From NCBI GenBank assembly GCA_031315915.1, contig JALDRK010000018.1, positions 1 through 64,000 of the forward strand: a stretch of DNA of 64,000 nt, in the 5' to 3' direction. This DNA is from Nitrospirales bacterium (GTDB taxonomy: Bacteria; Nitrospirota; Nitrospiria; Nitrospirales; UBA8639). Below are positions 35,922-43,914 of the stretch, in pieces. Within the stretch, counting starts at the first letter, position 1. Each line of letters starts with the position of its first letter. The translations under genes and the position numbers were made by a program. The notes below the pieces were generated by a model. It saw nothing but the letters and a program-made list of their open reading frames with translations, had not been told where the DNA came from and did no database searches.

Positions 35922-36236
35922 ATGAAATCTCTTTCCAAGTTTACCTTGTTCGCATCGTTCAGTCTCATGGCATTCACCCTTGGTTGTGCGGAAATGAATA
36001 CAGGTTCTGGCGACCCGGCCGGAACGGCAGCCTCATCGCCCTCAAGCACATCAAACCAAAGTGCCGTTAACACGGGGCCTAACCGGGTCTCCACTGGTGT
36101 TCAAGGGGACACGCTTGAGGCCTGCATCAGCCGAATTCCCAGTAATTCTTCCGAGAGCCAACGGATGTTTGCAACCTTGTCTTGTGAACGGGATGCCAAA
36201 GTCCGTTCTCCAATCGATGCCGTCCCCGGTAAATAA
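35922..36236 (+). CDS. Small lipoprotein of unknown function
   Basis: A 104-residue protein with a type II signal peptide ending Phe-Thr-Leu-Gly-Cys (Cys22). A Ser/Thr/Gly/Pro-rich linker of about 45 residues follows, and a short C-terminal segment holds two Cys (Glu-Ala-Cys-Ile-Ser and Leu-Ser-Cys-Glu-Arg) likely to form a disulfide. GAGGAGGGG sits upstream of the ATG. A possible -10 TATATT lies in the 60 bases before the gene. A perfect 16-bp inverted repeat begins five bases after the stop. No family recognised. Confidence 0.72.
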   Translation: MKSLSKFTLFASFSLMAFTLGCAEMNTGSGDPAGTAASSPSSTSNQSAVNTGPNRVSTGVQGDTLEACISRIPSNSSESQRMFATLSCERDAKVRSPIDAVPGK

Positions 36237-36240
36237 TCGT

Positions 36241-36274
36241 ATACTCGCTGGGAACATGTGTTCCCAGCGAGTAT
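36241..36274. terminator. Perfect 34-base inverted repeat downstream of the lipoprotein gene
   Basis: ATACTCGCTGGGAACA at 36241-36256 is the exact reverse complement of TGTTCCCAGCGAGTAT at 36259-36274, with only two bases between. It lies just after the lipoprotein stop and far from the 3' end of the convergent cupredoxin gene. A T-tract is absent, so it may be a factor-dependent terminator, an RNA-stabilising hairpin or a binding site. Confidence 0.6.
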
Positions 36275-36393
36275 CAATGTCTGCCTTCGTTTCGTATAGT
36301 CGTCTACAAACTTTCTCACTTTTTTTATTTACATCCTGTCTTAATCTCTATGAGTAGTCCACTTGTCAGTAGCTTCCCCCTAAAAGAAGGCAT

Positions 36394-36789
36394 TTAATCC
36401 GAAACCACAATAGCCCCTTCCATTCCGGAATGCCCCTTAATCCAACATCGAAACGGGTATAATCCTGAACCTAATGCCAGCCGCATCTCTATCGATTCTC
36501 CGGCTTCGAGAATAATGGCACCCCCGGGTTGAACCCTTTTGGAATGAGCAGATTTCGCATATGAGGGGTTCTCTCCAAATAATCGAGGACTCTGAAACAC
36601 ATGCCGTTCACGGCCTTGGTTCCGGATAATCAACGTAAACGGATGGTCTGGACGCACCTGAATTCGAGCGGGGGTGAAACGGAATTCCTCTGCTGTAATC
36701 GTTACCGATTCCGAACCGCCCCATTCACATGATCCGTGGCCGGCCACAACAACCAAAAAAACAACAAATCGTAAAACAATACGTCCCAC
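36394..36789 (-). CDS. Cupredoxin (plastocyanin/azurin-like blue-copper protein)
   Basis: A 131-residue exported protein. The N-terminal hydrophobic segment (residues 5-17) is a signal peptide; Cys21 is preceded by His-Gly-Ser, a poor lipobox. Residues 27-130 form a cupredoxin fold with the complete type-1 copper ligand set: His63 (Arg-Glu-Arg-His-Val-Phe), Cys115, His120 and Met123 in Phe-Arg-Cys-Trp-Ile-Lys-Gly-His-Ser-Gly-Met. Such proteins shuttle electrons in the periplasm or stabilise copper. It stands alone and divergent from the folB fusion gene, so its redox partners cannot be inferred. Confidence 0.88.
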   Translation of the reverse strand: MGRIVLRFVVFLVVVAGHGSCEWGGSESVTITAEEFRFTPARIQVRPDHPFTLIIRNQGRERHVFQSPRLFGENPSYAKSAHSKRVQPGGAIILEAGESIEMRLALGSGLYPFRCWIKGHSGMEGAIVVSD

Positions 36790-36958
36790 ATACTCTCCTG
36801 TCCGTTTGACCTGGCTATCCGATCTAAGGTTCTATGTCATAGATATAGAATCCGATCAATACACATAAAACCCGATACGTTGGAAAAGACGTTTTTCAAT
36901 AACAACACACAAACGGACTTAACCCTCAAGCCGACATGTCACTGTTTCCGGTACATCC

Positions 36959-37885
36959 ATGAACAAGAGCACGATTGTCATTAAAGCCATTCGGTTATCG
37001 GTCAACTGTGGGGTCACGGAAGCAGAACGAGTGAGGAAACAACCCCTGTTGGTGGACATTCGGTTTCGATGCCCCAATCAAACCTCCTTTTACAGCGATA
37101 AACTTTCGGATACCGTCGATTATGGAGCCATCATTAGAAGAGTGCGCGAGACTACCGAACACAAGACTTTTGTCCTTCTTGAACGCTTAACCGAGCAACT
37201 GTGCCATATCCTATTTCAAGAATTTCCCCTCACATATCTGGAACTCTGGGTCAGAAAAACTCAACCTCCGCTTGAGGGTCTTCAAGGATCGGTCGGAATT
37301 CGGGTGGTTCGCACCAGATCCCAACAATCTTCCGGAGAAGCATCCCTGCCTGCAGAATTTCTTGTTGCCCAACTTCCTCGTTTACCGGTCGGCAAGGTCT
37401 TGGATGTGGCAGCAGGAAGGGGACGGCATAGTCTATTTTTAGCCTCTAACCGATTTACCGTTCATGCGGTTGACCGGGATTCCGATGCACTGTCCTTCCT
37501 GACAACCCAAGCCCGGCAAAAAGGACTGGCTTCGCTGACCACCCAGATCCTGGACATGGAATCGGACCCCTCCCATCCTCCGGACCTTGGCCTTGAATCG
37601 TATGAGGTGGTTCTGGTCTTTTTTTATTTATACCGACCGCTCTTTCCTCAATTGCTTCAAGCCTTAAAACCGGGAGGCGTGTTGCTCTATGAAACCTTTC
37701 TCATCGACAATCATCTCCTTCATCAACACCCTCGACGCAAGGAATTTTGTCTTGGTCGAAACGAACTCCTGGATCTGGTTCGTGGACTGCGGGTTCTTCA
37801 TTACGAAGAAGGACTTCATGATGCCTCAGAAGGTCACGGCGGAGCCATCACCGCCAGAATAGTAGCGCAAAAACCGGAGGAGTAA
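36959..37885 (+). CDS. Fusion: dihydroneopterin aldolase (FolB) - SAM methyltransferase
   Basis: A 308-residue two-domain protein. Residues 1-120 are FolB-like: Asp-Thr-Val-Asp-Tyr (51-55), the conserved Glu75 in Leu-Leu-Glu-Arg-Leu and the catalytic Lys100 in Val-Arg-Lys-Thr-Gln-Pro-Pro. This domain would cleave or epimerise 7,8-dihydroneopterin in folate synthesis. Residues from about 140 form a class I methyltransferase with motif I Val-Leu-Asp-Val-Ala-Ala-Gly-Arg-Gly-Arg-His and Ala-Val-Asp-Arg-Asp for SAM. Leu-Lys-Pro-Gly-Gly-Val-Leu-Leu-Tyr-Glu-Thr-Phe follows, as in TehB/tellurite-resistance-type enzymes. The fusion is continuous with no internal stop. It may act on a pterin or simply combine unrelated steps. 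The next gene follows by 12 bases. Confidence 0.85.
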   Translation: MNKSTIVIKAIRLSVNCGVTEAERVRKQPLLVDIRFRCPNQTSFYSDKLSDTVDYGAIIRRVRETTEHKTFVLLERLTEQLCHILFQEFPLTYLELWVRKTQPPLEGLQGSVGIRVVRTRSQQSSGEASLPAEFLVAQLPRLPVGKVLDVAAGRGRHSLFLASNRFTVHAVDRDSDALSFLTTQARQKGLASLTTQILDMESDPSHPPDLGLESYEVVLVFFYLYRPLFPQLLQALKPGGVLLYETFLIDNHLLHQHPRRKEFCLGRNELLDLVRGLRVLHYEEGLHDASEGHGGAITARIVAQKPEE

Positions 37886-37897
37886 GAGAGCCCTGAG

Positions 37898-38788
37898 ATG
37901 CCATCCTCCCGGAGCAGCAAAAACCGAAAACGCTTCACATGTATGAGCCGAATTGATCTGCATACCCATACGACCTGGTCAGATGGCAGTTATTCCCCAA
38001 CCGAGTTAGTCGAATGGGCACACCACCACGACATCCGGACTTTGGCCATTACCGATCACGATACCACCGAGGGGCTCGATGAGGCTTTGCCCCTCAGCCA
38101 GGCCCTGGGCATGGATCTCATTCCGGGCATGGAGATCAGTACCCGCTTCCAGGAACGAGAGATTCATGTTTTAGGCTATTTCATGAACTATCAGGACCCC
38201 ACCTTTCAAACCCGCATCCGCGGCCTCCAATCCACACGGCTTCAACGGATTCAGAAGATTCTCCATAAACTGGAGTTCAACGGTGTCTCCCTATACCTGG
38301 AAGATGTTCAACGCCTAGCCGGGTCCGGTTCGATCGGACGCCCTCATATCGCCCAGGTACTCATCCAACAGGGACATGCCTCAACTTTCAGGGAAGCTTT
38401 TGAAAAATACCTGGGAATCCGAGGAACGGCCTATGTCCCTCGTGATGTCCCGGAAGTCTTTGAGACATTTTCATGGATTCGGGAAGCGGGTGGCGTGGTG
38501 ATTTTAGCCCACCCATTCTGGGAAGGATTTCGCCGGGAAGATGTGGATTCTGCCTGTCAGACATTAGTGGAGAATGGACTACAAGGATTGGAGGTGTTTT
38601 ACGGAACCTTTTCCGCCAAACAAATATCCTTCAACCTGCATTTGGCGAAACGTTTCAACCTTTTGGTGAGCGGAGGAAGCGATTTCCATGGAACGTACAA
38701 ACCCGAGATTGCGATCGGGAAGGGAAAAGGCTCTCTTAAAGTTCCCCAATCCGCGCTGGATCAGCTACGAAAGGCTGCCGGCAAGTAA
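37898..38788 (+). CDS. PHP-domain metal-dependent phosphoesterase (RNase AM/YciV-like)
   Basis: A 296-residue protein; ATG 37943 is a second possible start, after which the PHP domain begins at once. Motif I is Asp-Leu-His-Thr-His-Thr, motif II Ile-Thr-Asp-His-Asp-Thr, and Pro-Gly-Met-Glu-Ile-Ser and Ile-His-Val-Leu-Gly-Tyr supply further metal ligands. Gly-Arg-Pro-His-Ile-Ala and Leu-Ala-His-Pro-Phe follow, and motif IV is Gly-Ser-Asp-Phe-His-Gly. The pattern is that of the trinuclear-metal 3',5'-nucleoside bisphosphate phosphatase/RNase AM family. It follows the FolB-methyltransferase gene closely and is probably co-transcribed with it. Confidence 0.92.
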   Translation: MPSSRSSKNRKRFTCMSRIDLHTHTTWSDGSYSPTELVEWAHHHDIRTLAITDHDTTEGLDEALPLSQALGMDLIPGMEISTRFQEREIHVLGYFMNYQDPTFQTRIRGLQSTRLQRIQKILHKLEFNGVSLYLEDVQRLAGSGSIGRPHIAQVLIQQGHASTFREAFEKYLGIRGTAYVPRDVPEVFETFSWIREAGGVVILAHPFWEGFRREDVDSACQTLVENGLQGLEVFYGTFSAKQISFNLHLAKRFNLLVSGGSDFHGTYKPEIAIGKGKGSLKVPQSALDQLRKAAGK

Positions 38789-38795
38789 CCTACCC

Positions 38796-39755
38796 TTAGT
38801 TGTCGGTGGCTTCCACGATATGATTTTCAAACCGTGTGCATCCCTCGGCCAGCAACCGATTCGTGAGCATCTCGCCCGGCCACTCGATCGGGAGATCCGC
38901 GGTAAATACCCACACATCCGGGGAGGTCCAGATGGGACCATGTTCCTCTGGCAATTCCGGATCGAATAAATCCGTCCAAACCGGCATATAGACCCCATTG
39001 CCGCATTGCGTATGCAAATGCACCACGGTCCGGCTCCTGACGACCCCATCCAGATCGTGCCATACGGCCGCGGTTTCATCAGCTAACCGATGCAACCGTA
39101 CTGCATTTTGCGCGTCAAATACGGCATAAGCGGCATAGGTAGGCGCCTCCAACATTTGGGGGGCTTTCGCAATTTCCGGACACTGAGCCACCAACCCGTC
39201 CATAATGGCCTGACAATCCTTGTCAGAGAGATTTTCGGGGAGGGTAGTATCCCCCGCTCCCAGGATTTCGAAAAACAAAAAGGCCGTGGCTTCGACCGGA
39301 GGATGGAGGCGGGCCGCGATAGCCTGACGGCGTTGTCCATCGGCCATATTGGAAATATGCTCATGAATCTTTTGAAGATTGAGAAAATCCAGAGTGGTAT
39401 CCGTCAACAGTCTCGGCTCTACGGAAATGACCGCACCTGGAGAAAGGGGTAGATATTTGCGCAATAATTCAGCCGTATGGATCGGGTCGATCTTGAGCTT
39501 TAAAGGAAAGGTCAAGTTGGCTTGCAGTGGCAATTCGAATGACGCCAAAATACTATAGGTTTCGCGTTCTCCTTCCTCGTCATCGTCCTCCATCAATGTA
39601 GTGCTGGCGGCTTCGGCCAGCAAATCAAACAACCATTCCGCCATACTCTCATCCAATGCCGCCAGAACGGTGAGCACTTCGTGTTCCCGATCCTGGTCCA
39701 GGAGGGCTTGAAGAATTTCGATGGCTAACCCGGTCCCCATGGTCATGACGGGCAT
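38796..39755 (-). CDS. Hypothetical protein, unknown family
   Basis: A 319-residue soluble protein with no signal peptide or membrane segment. An acidic loop (Glu-Asp-Asp-Asp-Glu-Glu-Gly-Glu-Arg-Glu) lies near residues 57-66. The centre has Pro-Leu-Ser-Pro-Gly-Ala-Val-Ile-Ser-Val-Glu-Pro, and the C-terminal part is rich in Trp and acidic residues (Trp-Thr-Asp-Leu-Phe-Asp-Pro-Glu-Leu-Pro-Glu-Glu). The start is uncertain, since ATG codons also occur at 39746 and 39743 and no strong Shine-Dalgarno is seen. It is convergent with the PHP gene, only a few bases apart. I do not recognise the family. Confidence 0.75.
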   Translation of the reverse strand: MPVMTMGTGLAIEILQALLDQDREHEVLTVLAALDESMAEWLFDLLAEAASTTLMEDDDEEGERETYSILASFELPLQANLTFPLKLKIDPIHTAELLRKYLPLSPGAVISVEPRLLTDTTLDFLNLQKIHEHISNMADGQRRQAIAARLHPPVEATAFLFFEILGAGDTTLPENLSDKDCQAIMDGLVAQCPEIAKAPQMLEAPTYAAYAVFDAQNAVRLHRLADETAAVWHDLDGVVRSRTVVHLHTQCGNGVYMPVWTDLFDPELPEEHGPIWTSPDVWVFTADLPIEWPGEMLTNRLLAEGCTRFENHIVEATDN

Positions 39756-39930
39756 TGATAAGATGGATGAGATCCCGTGTGAGAGGATCGGGTCGGTACC
39801 AACTGGTCATATGTCAAAACACCCCCTCAACGGCATGATCGTTCACCGCCTCCCCTCTAGTTCAGCGGCACAAGATTTCTGTGTGCGGATGCCCGTATTC
39901 TCCCATGAGTTCCATCAATTTGCCAACTCG

Positions 39931-40350
39931 CTATTCCCCGATTACTTTCACCAGCACACGCTTCCGACGTCGTCCATCAAACTCCCCATAAAAAATTTGT
40001 TCCCAAGGTCCGAAATCCAATTGGCCCTTCGTGATCGCCACCACAACCTCACGACCCATAATCTGACGTTTAATATGCGCATCCCCGTTATCTTCTCCGG
40101 TCAGGTTGTGGCGATAGGTGCCGGACTGAGGAACCAGAGTTTCAAGAAATTGTTCATAATCGGCCAGTAACCCGCCTTCATCGTCATTGATAAACACACT
40201 CGCCGTAATATGCATGGCATTGACCAGAAGCAACCCTTCGCGAACTCCGCTCTGCTTGACCACGCGTTCAACCTGGGCAGTGATATTGATAAACTCACGG
40301 CGGGTTTTTGTCTGGAACCATAATTCTTCACGAAACGATTTCATGCTCAT
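39931..40350 (-). CDS. YjbQ-family protein (UPF0047)
   Basis: A 139-residue protein from ATG 40350, which has a GGAG five bases upstream; the frame opens at 40449. Hallmarks are Glu-Phe-Ile-Asn-Ile-Thr at the N-terminal strand, [11 protein letters not shown], and Tyr-Arg-His-Asn with [23 protein letters not shown] closes the protein. The conserved His residues form the active site of this family, members of which show thiamine-phosphate synthase activity in vitro; the physiological role is unsettled. Length is typical. Confidence 0.93.
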   Translation of the reverse strand: MSMKSFREELWFQTKTRREFINITAQVERVVKQSGVREGLLLVNAMHITASVFINDDEGGLLADYEQFLETLVPQSGTYRHNLTGEDNGDAHIKRQIMGREVVVAITKGQLDFGPWEQIFYGEFDGRRRKRVLVKVIGE

Positions 40351-40677
40351 CGTGTCTCCGTCTCTTGAGATGAGATAATTCTGCCCAAGACGGCCTTGAG
40401 TTGCAACCTTATACTTCTCGGCGGGAGTTTTTCCTAACGTGGCAACCATTCACTGTCTAAGTCATTCAGTCATCACTAGGAACAATTTTTCTTTTGCATA
40501 CCCTGGAACTGAAAACTTCATTCCTAACCTCAAATTCATTGACAGGATGCGAGCGGGGTGTTAAGAAAGTTTAATCATGGGTGTTTTTTCTTAGTGCCCA
40601 TGAGTCAGCGGGGCTTCAAGCCGCATGACCCCTAAGTACATAACCGTGTTGGGCCACCACTGCAAAAGGAGATAGGC

Positions 40678-41208
40678 ATGATGACCTCGACATTTCCCCC
40701 GTTTCCCCATTCCACCCCGCTTCCCAAATGGAGTCTGCTGTTAGCCGAGGAGCCGAATAAAGATCTGGAATTTGATGAAGGGCTGGAAGAAGATGACCTG
40801 GATCAGTCCAAACCCCCTTCCCGGAAACCCCTGCTCTGGATTGTACTTCTGCTTTTAGCGGTGGGCATTGCCTATTGGTCTCTCAAACCCGAGACCACTA
40901 TGAACACGCAGGTACGATCGATGGATTCCGCGGAAACCGTCAATACCACACATCCTCCTAAAGCGAATTCGTTAGTCCCTTCCCCTAAGTTTTTAGAAAA
41001 TCAGACCGTATCTCTCACCAGCGGGACAGGGGAAGCATTGCTTTTACTCGACCCGCAAACCGGCAAACCCGGGTCCATCGTCAAAACCGGTGAGGCCCTG
41101 ACTATCCTTGATGGAACTCTGCAGGACGGTAATTGGATGTATCAAGTCAAAACCAAATCCGGACAAATCGGCTGGCTGTCAGGATCCAAACTCCAGAAAA
41201 CGTCCTGA
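40678..41208 (+). CDS. Membrane-anchored SH3-like domain protein
   Basis: A 176-residue protein. An acidic, Pro-containing cytoplasmic N-terminus of about 50 residues precedes one transmembrane helix (about 52-68: Leu-Leu-Trp-Ile-Val-Leu-Leu-Leu-Leu). After a Pro/Ser linker, residues about 105-175 form a bacterial SH3-like domain with Gly-Glu-Ala-Leu-Thr-Ile-Leu-Asp-Gly, Gly-Asn-Trp-Met-Tyr-Gln-Val and Gly-Gln-Ile-Gly-Trp-Leu. Such domains usually bind peptidoglycan or peptides in the periplasm. AAAAGGAGA precedes the ATG pair at 40678. A 9-bp-stem hairpin follows the gene at 41222-41259. Confidence 0.85.
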   Translation: MMTSTFPPFPHSTPLPKWSLLLAEEPNKDLEFDEGLEEDDLDQSKPPSRKPLLWIVLLLLAVGIAYWSLKPETTMNTQVRSMDSAETVNTTHPPKANSLVPSPKFLENQTVSLTSGTGEALLLLDPQTGKPGSIVKTGEALTILDGTLQDGNWMYQVKTKSGQIGWLSGSKLQKTS

Positions 41209-41680
41209 AACATTTCCGTATGTCCCCAGGCCTTTCAGAATTTTTCTGGACCTGGGGACCGCGGCATTCTCTGTAATTCTGCATCGCATCCATTACACAT
41301 TTAACATTTGACCATCGGTCTCGAGTCCTGATGTTTTCCGTTTTACAAAAGGTGCACTGAGGGAGGAGGAGTATTTTGTGCCGATTTTTCGAGAAAACAA
41401 CCGGGAAAGAAAATTTTCGGCAATTGTTCGGCACACGGTGCCCTCCTTGCCAAGAATCAAGATGTCCCATCGTTCGTGGGTGAACTCCCCCAATAACCCG
41501 AGCGATGCGTTTTTCTCCCCTTCACGCCATCACCTGCCATATTGAAGGTGGCCGAAGATCCCTGTTAGGCTGAGCCACACTGCGCATCTCTAATTCCATT
41601 AGCCGTCGGATCTGTTATTCACTGGTAAGCTAAGCGTCACTCACGCCTCCTCTCCTCTTGTCACGGGAATCATTGTCTTC
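41209..41680. other. Intergenic region without a supported gene
   Basis: About 470 bases between the SH3 protein gene and hpnD. Apart from the hairpin at 41222-41259 I see no feature; a minus-strand frame at 41293-41493 has no support. Confidence 0.4.
41222..41259 (+). terminator. Hairpin after the SH3 protein gene
   Basis: GTCCCCAGG at 41222-41230 pairs perfectly with CCTGGGGAC at 41251-41259, and an inner CAGAA/TTCTG pairing extends the fold. There is no T-run, so it may be a weak or factor-assisted terminator. Confidence 0.5.
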
Positions 41681-42562
41681 ATGACCCCTCAAGAAGCCCA
41701 AGCCCTTTGCACTGCCTATACGAAGAAGAGCGGAAGCAATTTCTACTATTCATTTTTGTTCCTGCCACGACACAGGCGGGAAGCCATGTATACAATTTAT
41801 GCTTTCTGTAAACTGGTGGATAGCGCCGTGGATGAACCAGCCCCAGGCAGCCATCCTTCAGAAGAAGTCGCCAAGTGGCGACAAGAGATTTCGGCGACGT
41901 ATCAGGGACACCCGACCCAGCCGGTAACCCTGAGCCTCGCTGCTCACCTTCAGACCTTTGACATCCCTGAATCCCTCCTTCAAGAACTGATTACCGGCGT
42001 GGAAATGGATTTGACCATCAACCGGTTTACGACCTTTCCCGAGTTGTACCAGTATTGCTATCGAGTGGCTTCGGTGGTTGGCCTGATTTGTCTTAAAATC
42101 TTTCAAACACAATCCCCTGCGGCAGAAGACTACGCGGTGAATTTGGGGCTGGCCTTTCAATTAACCAATATTCTTCGCGATCTTAAAAGCGATGCTGAAC
42201 ACAACCGCATTTATCTCCCCCTGGAAGATTTGCAGCGGTTTGGCTATCCCGAACAAGCCCTTCTCCAACAACAGTCGACTCCGGCTCTGGTTGATTTGGT
42301 AAAATATGAATGCGAGCGCGCTCGAAGCTATTACCAAAAAGCTCAAACTATTCTCCAAGGCCTTCCCGCATCTGATCAACAATCTCTGGTCGTGGCTGAA
42401 ATCATGCGTGGAGTCTATAGCCGCATTCTCCAACAATTGGAAGAGCAGAACTATCAAGTCTTCGGGCCACGGGTTCGAATCTCTCCCATGCAACGTCTGG
42501 CTATTGCGGCTAATATTTGGGTTCGGTCATTTTTTTCTCATCGTGTAGCTCCATCCGTGTGA
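41681..42562 (+). CDS. hpnD: Presqualene diphosphate synthase HpnD
   Basis: A 293-residue squalene/phytoene-synthase-family enzyme. It opens with Ser-Gly-Ser-Asn-Phe-Tyr-Tyr-Ser-Phe-Leu-Phe-Leu-Pro, typical of HpnD. The first Asp-rich site is Leu-Val-Asp-Ser-Ala-Val-Asp-Glu and the second is Gln-Leu-Thr-Asn-Ile-Leu-Arg-Asp-Leu-Lys-Ser-Asp. Gly-Val-Glu-Met-Asp-Leu and Cys-Tyr-Arg-Val-Ala-Ser-Val-Val-Gly-Leu are also conserved. It condenses two farnesyl diphosphates to presqualene diphosphate, a step of the HpnCDE route to squalene for hopanoids. Its stop overlaps the hpnE-like gene by four bases (GTGA). No hpnC is seen nearby. Confidence 0.93.
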   Translation: MTPQEAQALCTAYTKKSGSNFYYSFLFLPRHRREAMYTIYAFCKLVDSAVDEPAPGSHPSEEVAKWRQEISATYQGHPTQPVTLSLAAHLQTFDIPESLLQELITGVEMDLTINRFTTFPELYQYCYRVASVVGLICLKIFQTQSPAAEDYAVNLGLAFQLTNILRDLKSDAEHNRIYLPLEDLQRFGYPEQALLQQQSTPALVDLVKYECERARSYYQKAQTILQGLPASDQQSLVVAEIMRGVYSRILQQLEEQNYQVFGPRVRISPMQRLAIAANIWVRSFFSHRVAPSV

Positions 42563-43881
42563 CACGCACCATCTGGATCATAGGGGGAACCCTGGCCGGA
42601 TTCATTACGGCTTTTCGCCTGTTGTCCTACGGATTCCATATTTGTATTCTTGAACGTCGCGCAACCCCTCAAATTCTCGATCACACGGACGTGCTTCCGC
42701 CGGTGTGGCCGGGGTTTTTTCACGCGACCTGGTCTCTCCTTCAGGAATTGCCTCTTCCCTTGCCACGTTTTCACACCGGAGCCATCGAAGTTCTGTCCCC
42801 GAACGCCCAACGCTGCCGGATTCCCCGTTTCCCAACTTTTTCGAGTTTCCACGTCTTTCCCGAGCTTCTGCTCTTCAAGGGTTTATCCTGGCGAGATCGT
42901 CTGAACCTGCTGAACTATTTGGAAAAAGATTGGGAGAGCGGCAGATTTGATGAAGCGGTTTCCGACACACAATCTCCAGAAATCTGGGTCACCACAGCCA
43001 ATCAGTCCCCTGCAGCTCGCCTAAACTTCTGGAATCCCCTCTGTCGATGGCTCCTGGGATGCGATCTTTCTGAAGCCTCATTAAGGATTTTTGCTCTGAT
43101 CTTGACTCGTTATGTACAGACCACCTCAACCGGCACTCAATGGTTCTTTGGCCACCCATCCACCGTGGATAATCTAAAAGCCGGCCTGCGGGAACTGTTG
43201 ATGAAACAGGGAGTCCGATTCCACCACTGCGATGAATATCCTCCATTTCAATCTGTAGGGAAAAGTAGTGAAAAACTTTCACTTGCCGGAAATGCCTTCT
43301 CCGAAACTGCCATATATGTGGCGGCGCTGTCCCCAGAAGCACTCCTCCCGCTTCTTCCCGAACGATCTCTCACGAAGTTCGCGCAATTGGATCGGCTGGC
43401 CCAGCTCCCGAGCCATACGCGAATGCTCCTGACTTTCACGCTTCCTCATATCAGGATATCCCCATCCTTAATTCTTTGTCCGCACCACATAGATTGGATG
43501 GCCATTACACCTTCAACGGGTTCCCTATCTACCGACACTCATGTGGCGTGCCTGCTCAAGGACACCCCGGATGAGCCTATGCTTGAACAAACTCCGTACA
43601 TCCAGAAAACCTGGTCCTATCTTCAATCGATCATTCACTTACCACAAAATTATTCCATGACATCCTCCCCGCCCCAGTTCCAGTCTCAACGGGTAAGACT
43701 GCATCCCTCCTTAATGGGGTCCAGAACCTTCCGTCCCCACAACGCCAGTCCGGTTCCCAACTTCTTTGTTGTCGGACCGTGGACCGCGACTTCCCTCTCG
43801 GATTCCGTGGAAAACCTTGTGGCCAGCGCCAACTCCTGTGCAGAAGCCATTGCCCATCGGTTCTTTTCCGGATTACGTTGA
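42559..43881 (+). CDS. hpnE: Hydroxysqualene dehydroxylase-like flavoprotein (HpnE)
   Basis: A 440-residue FAD-dependent amine-oxidase-family protein starting at GTG 42559, which overlaps the hpnD stop. The N-terminal strand-turn-helix Ile-Trp-Ile-Ile-Gly-Gly-Thr-Leu-Ala-Gly is the dinucleotide-binding site, with Thr where the central Gly of GxGxxG is expected, followed by an acidic strand end (Leu-Glu-Arg-Arg). Phe-Phe-His-Ala-Thr-Trp and the C-terminal FAD-contacting segment Phe-Phe-Val-Val-Gly-Pro-Trp-Thr-Ala-Thr are as in HpnE. With HpnD and HpnC this enzyme reduces hydroxysqualene to squalene. The sequence is more divergent than HpnD, so the call leans on context. Confidence 0.8.
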   Translation: MTRTIWIIGGTLAGFITAFRLLSYGFHICILERRATPQILDHTDVLPPVWPGFFHATWSLLQELPLPLPRFHTGAIEVLSPNAQRCRIPRFPTFSSFHVFPELLLFKGLSWRDRLNLLNYLEKDWESGRFDEAVSDTQSPEIWVTTANQSPAARLNFWNPLCRWLLGCDLSEASLRIFALILTRYVQTTSTGTQWFFGHPSTVDNLKAGLRELLMKQGVRFHHCDEYPPFQSVGKSSEKLSLAGNAFSETAIYVAALSPEALLPLLPERSLTKFAQLDRLAQLPSHTRMLLTFTLPHIRISPSLILCPHHIDWMAITPSTGSLSTDTHVACLLKDTPDEPMLEQTPYIQKTWSYLQSIIHLPQNYSMTSSPPQFQSQRVRLHPSLMGSRTFRPHNASPVPNFFVVGPWTATSLSDSVENLVASANSCAEAIAHRFFSGLR

Positions 43882-43914
43882 CATCCTCATCCTTCAAAAT
43901 TAAGATCCTTGGCT

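Noticed and set aside
40645..40665. GGGCC...CTGCA before the SH3 protein gene as a possible sigma-54 site
   Set aside because: The spacing between the GG and GC elements is one base short of the strict requirement.
41293..41493. 66-codon minus-strand frame between the SH3 gene and hpnD
   Set aside because: No ribosome-binding site, no conserved motif, and it lies in a region that looks non-coding.
42470..42490. GGGTTCGAATCTC, resembling a tRNA T-loop
   Set aside because: It is inside the hpnD coding sequence and no acceptor or anticodon stems can be paired around it.
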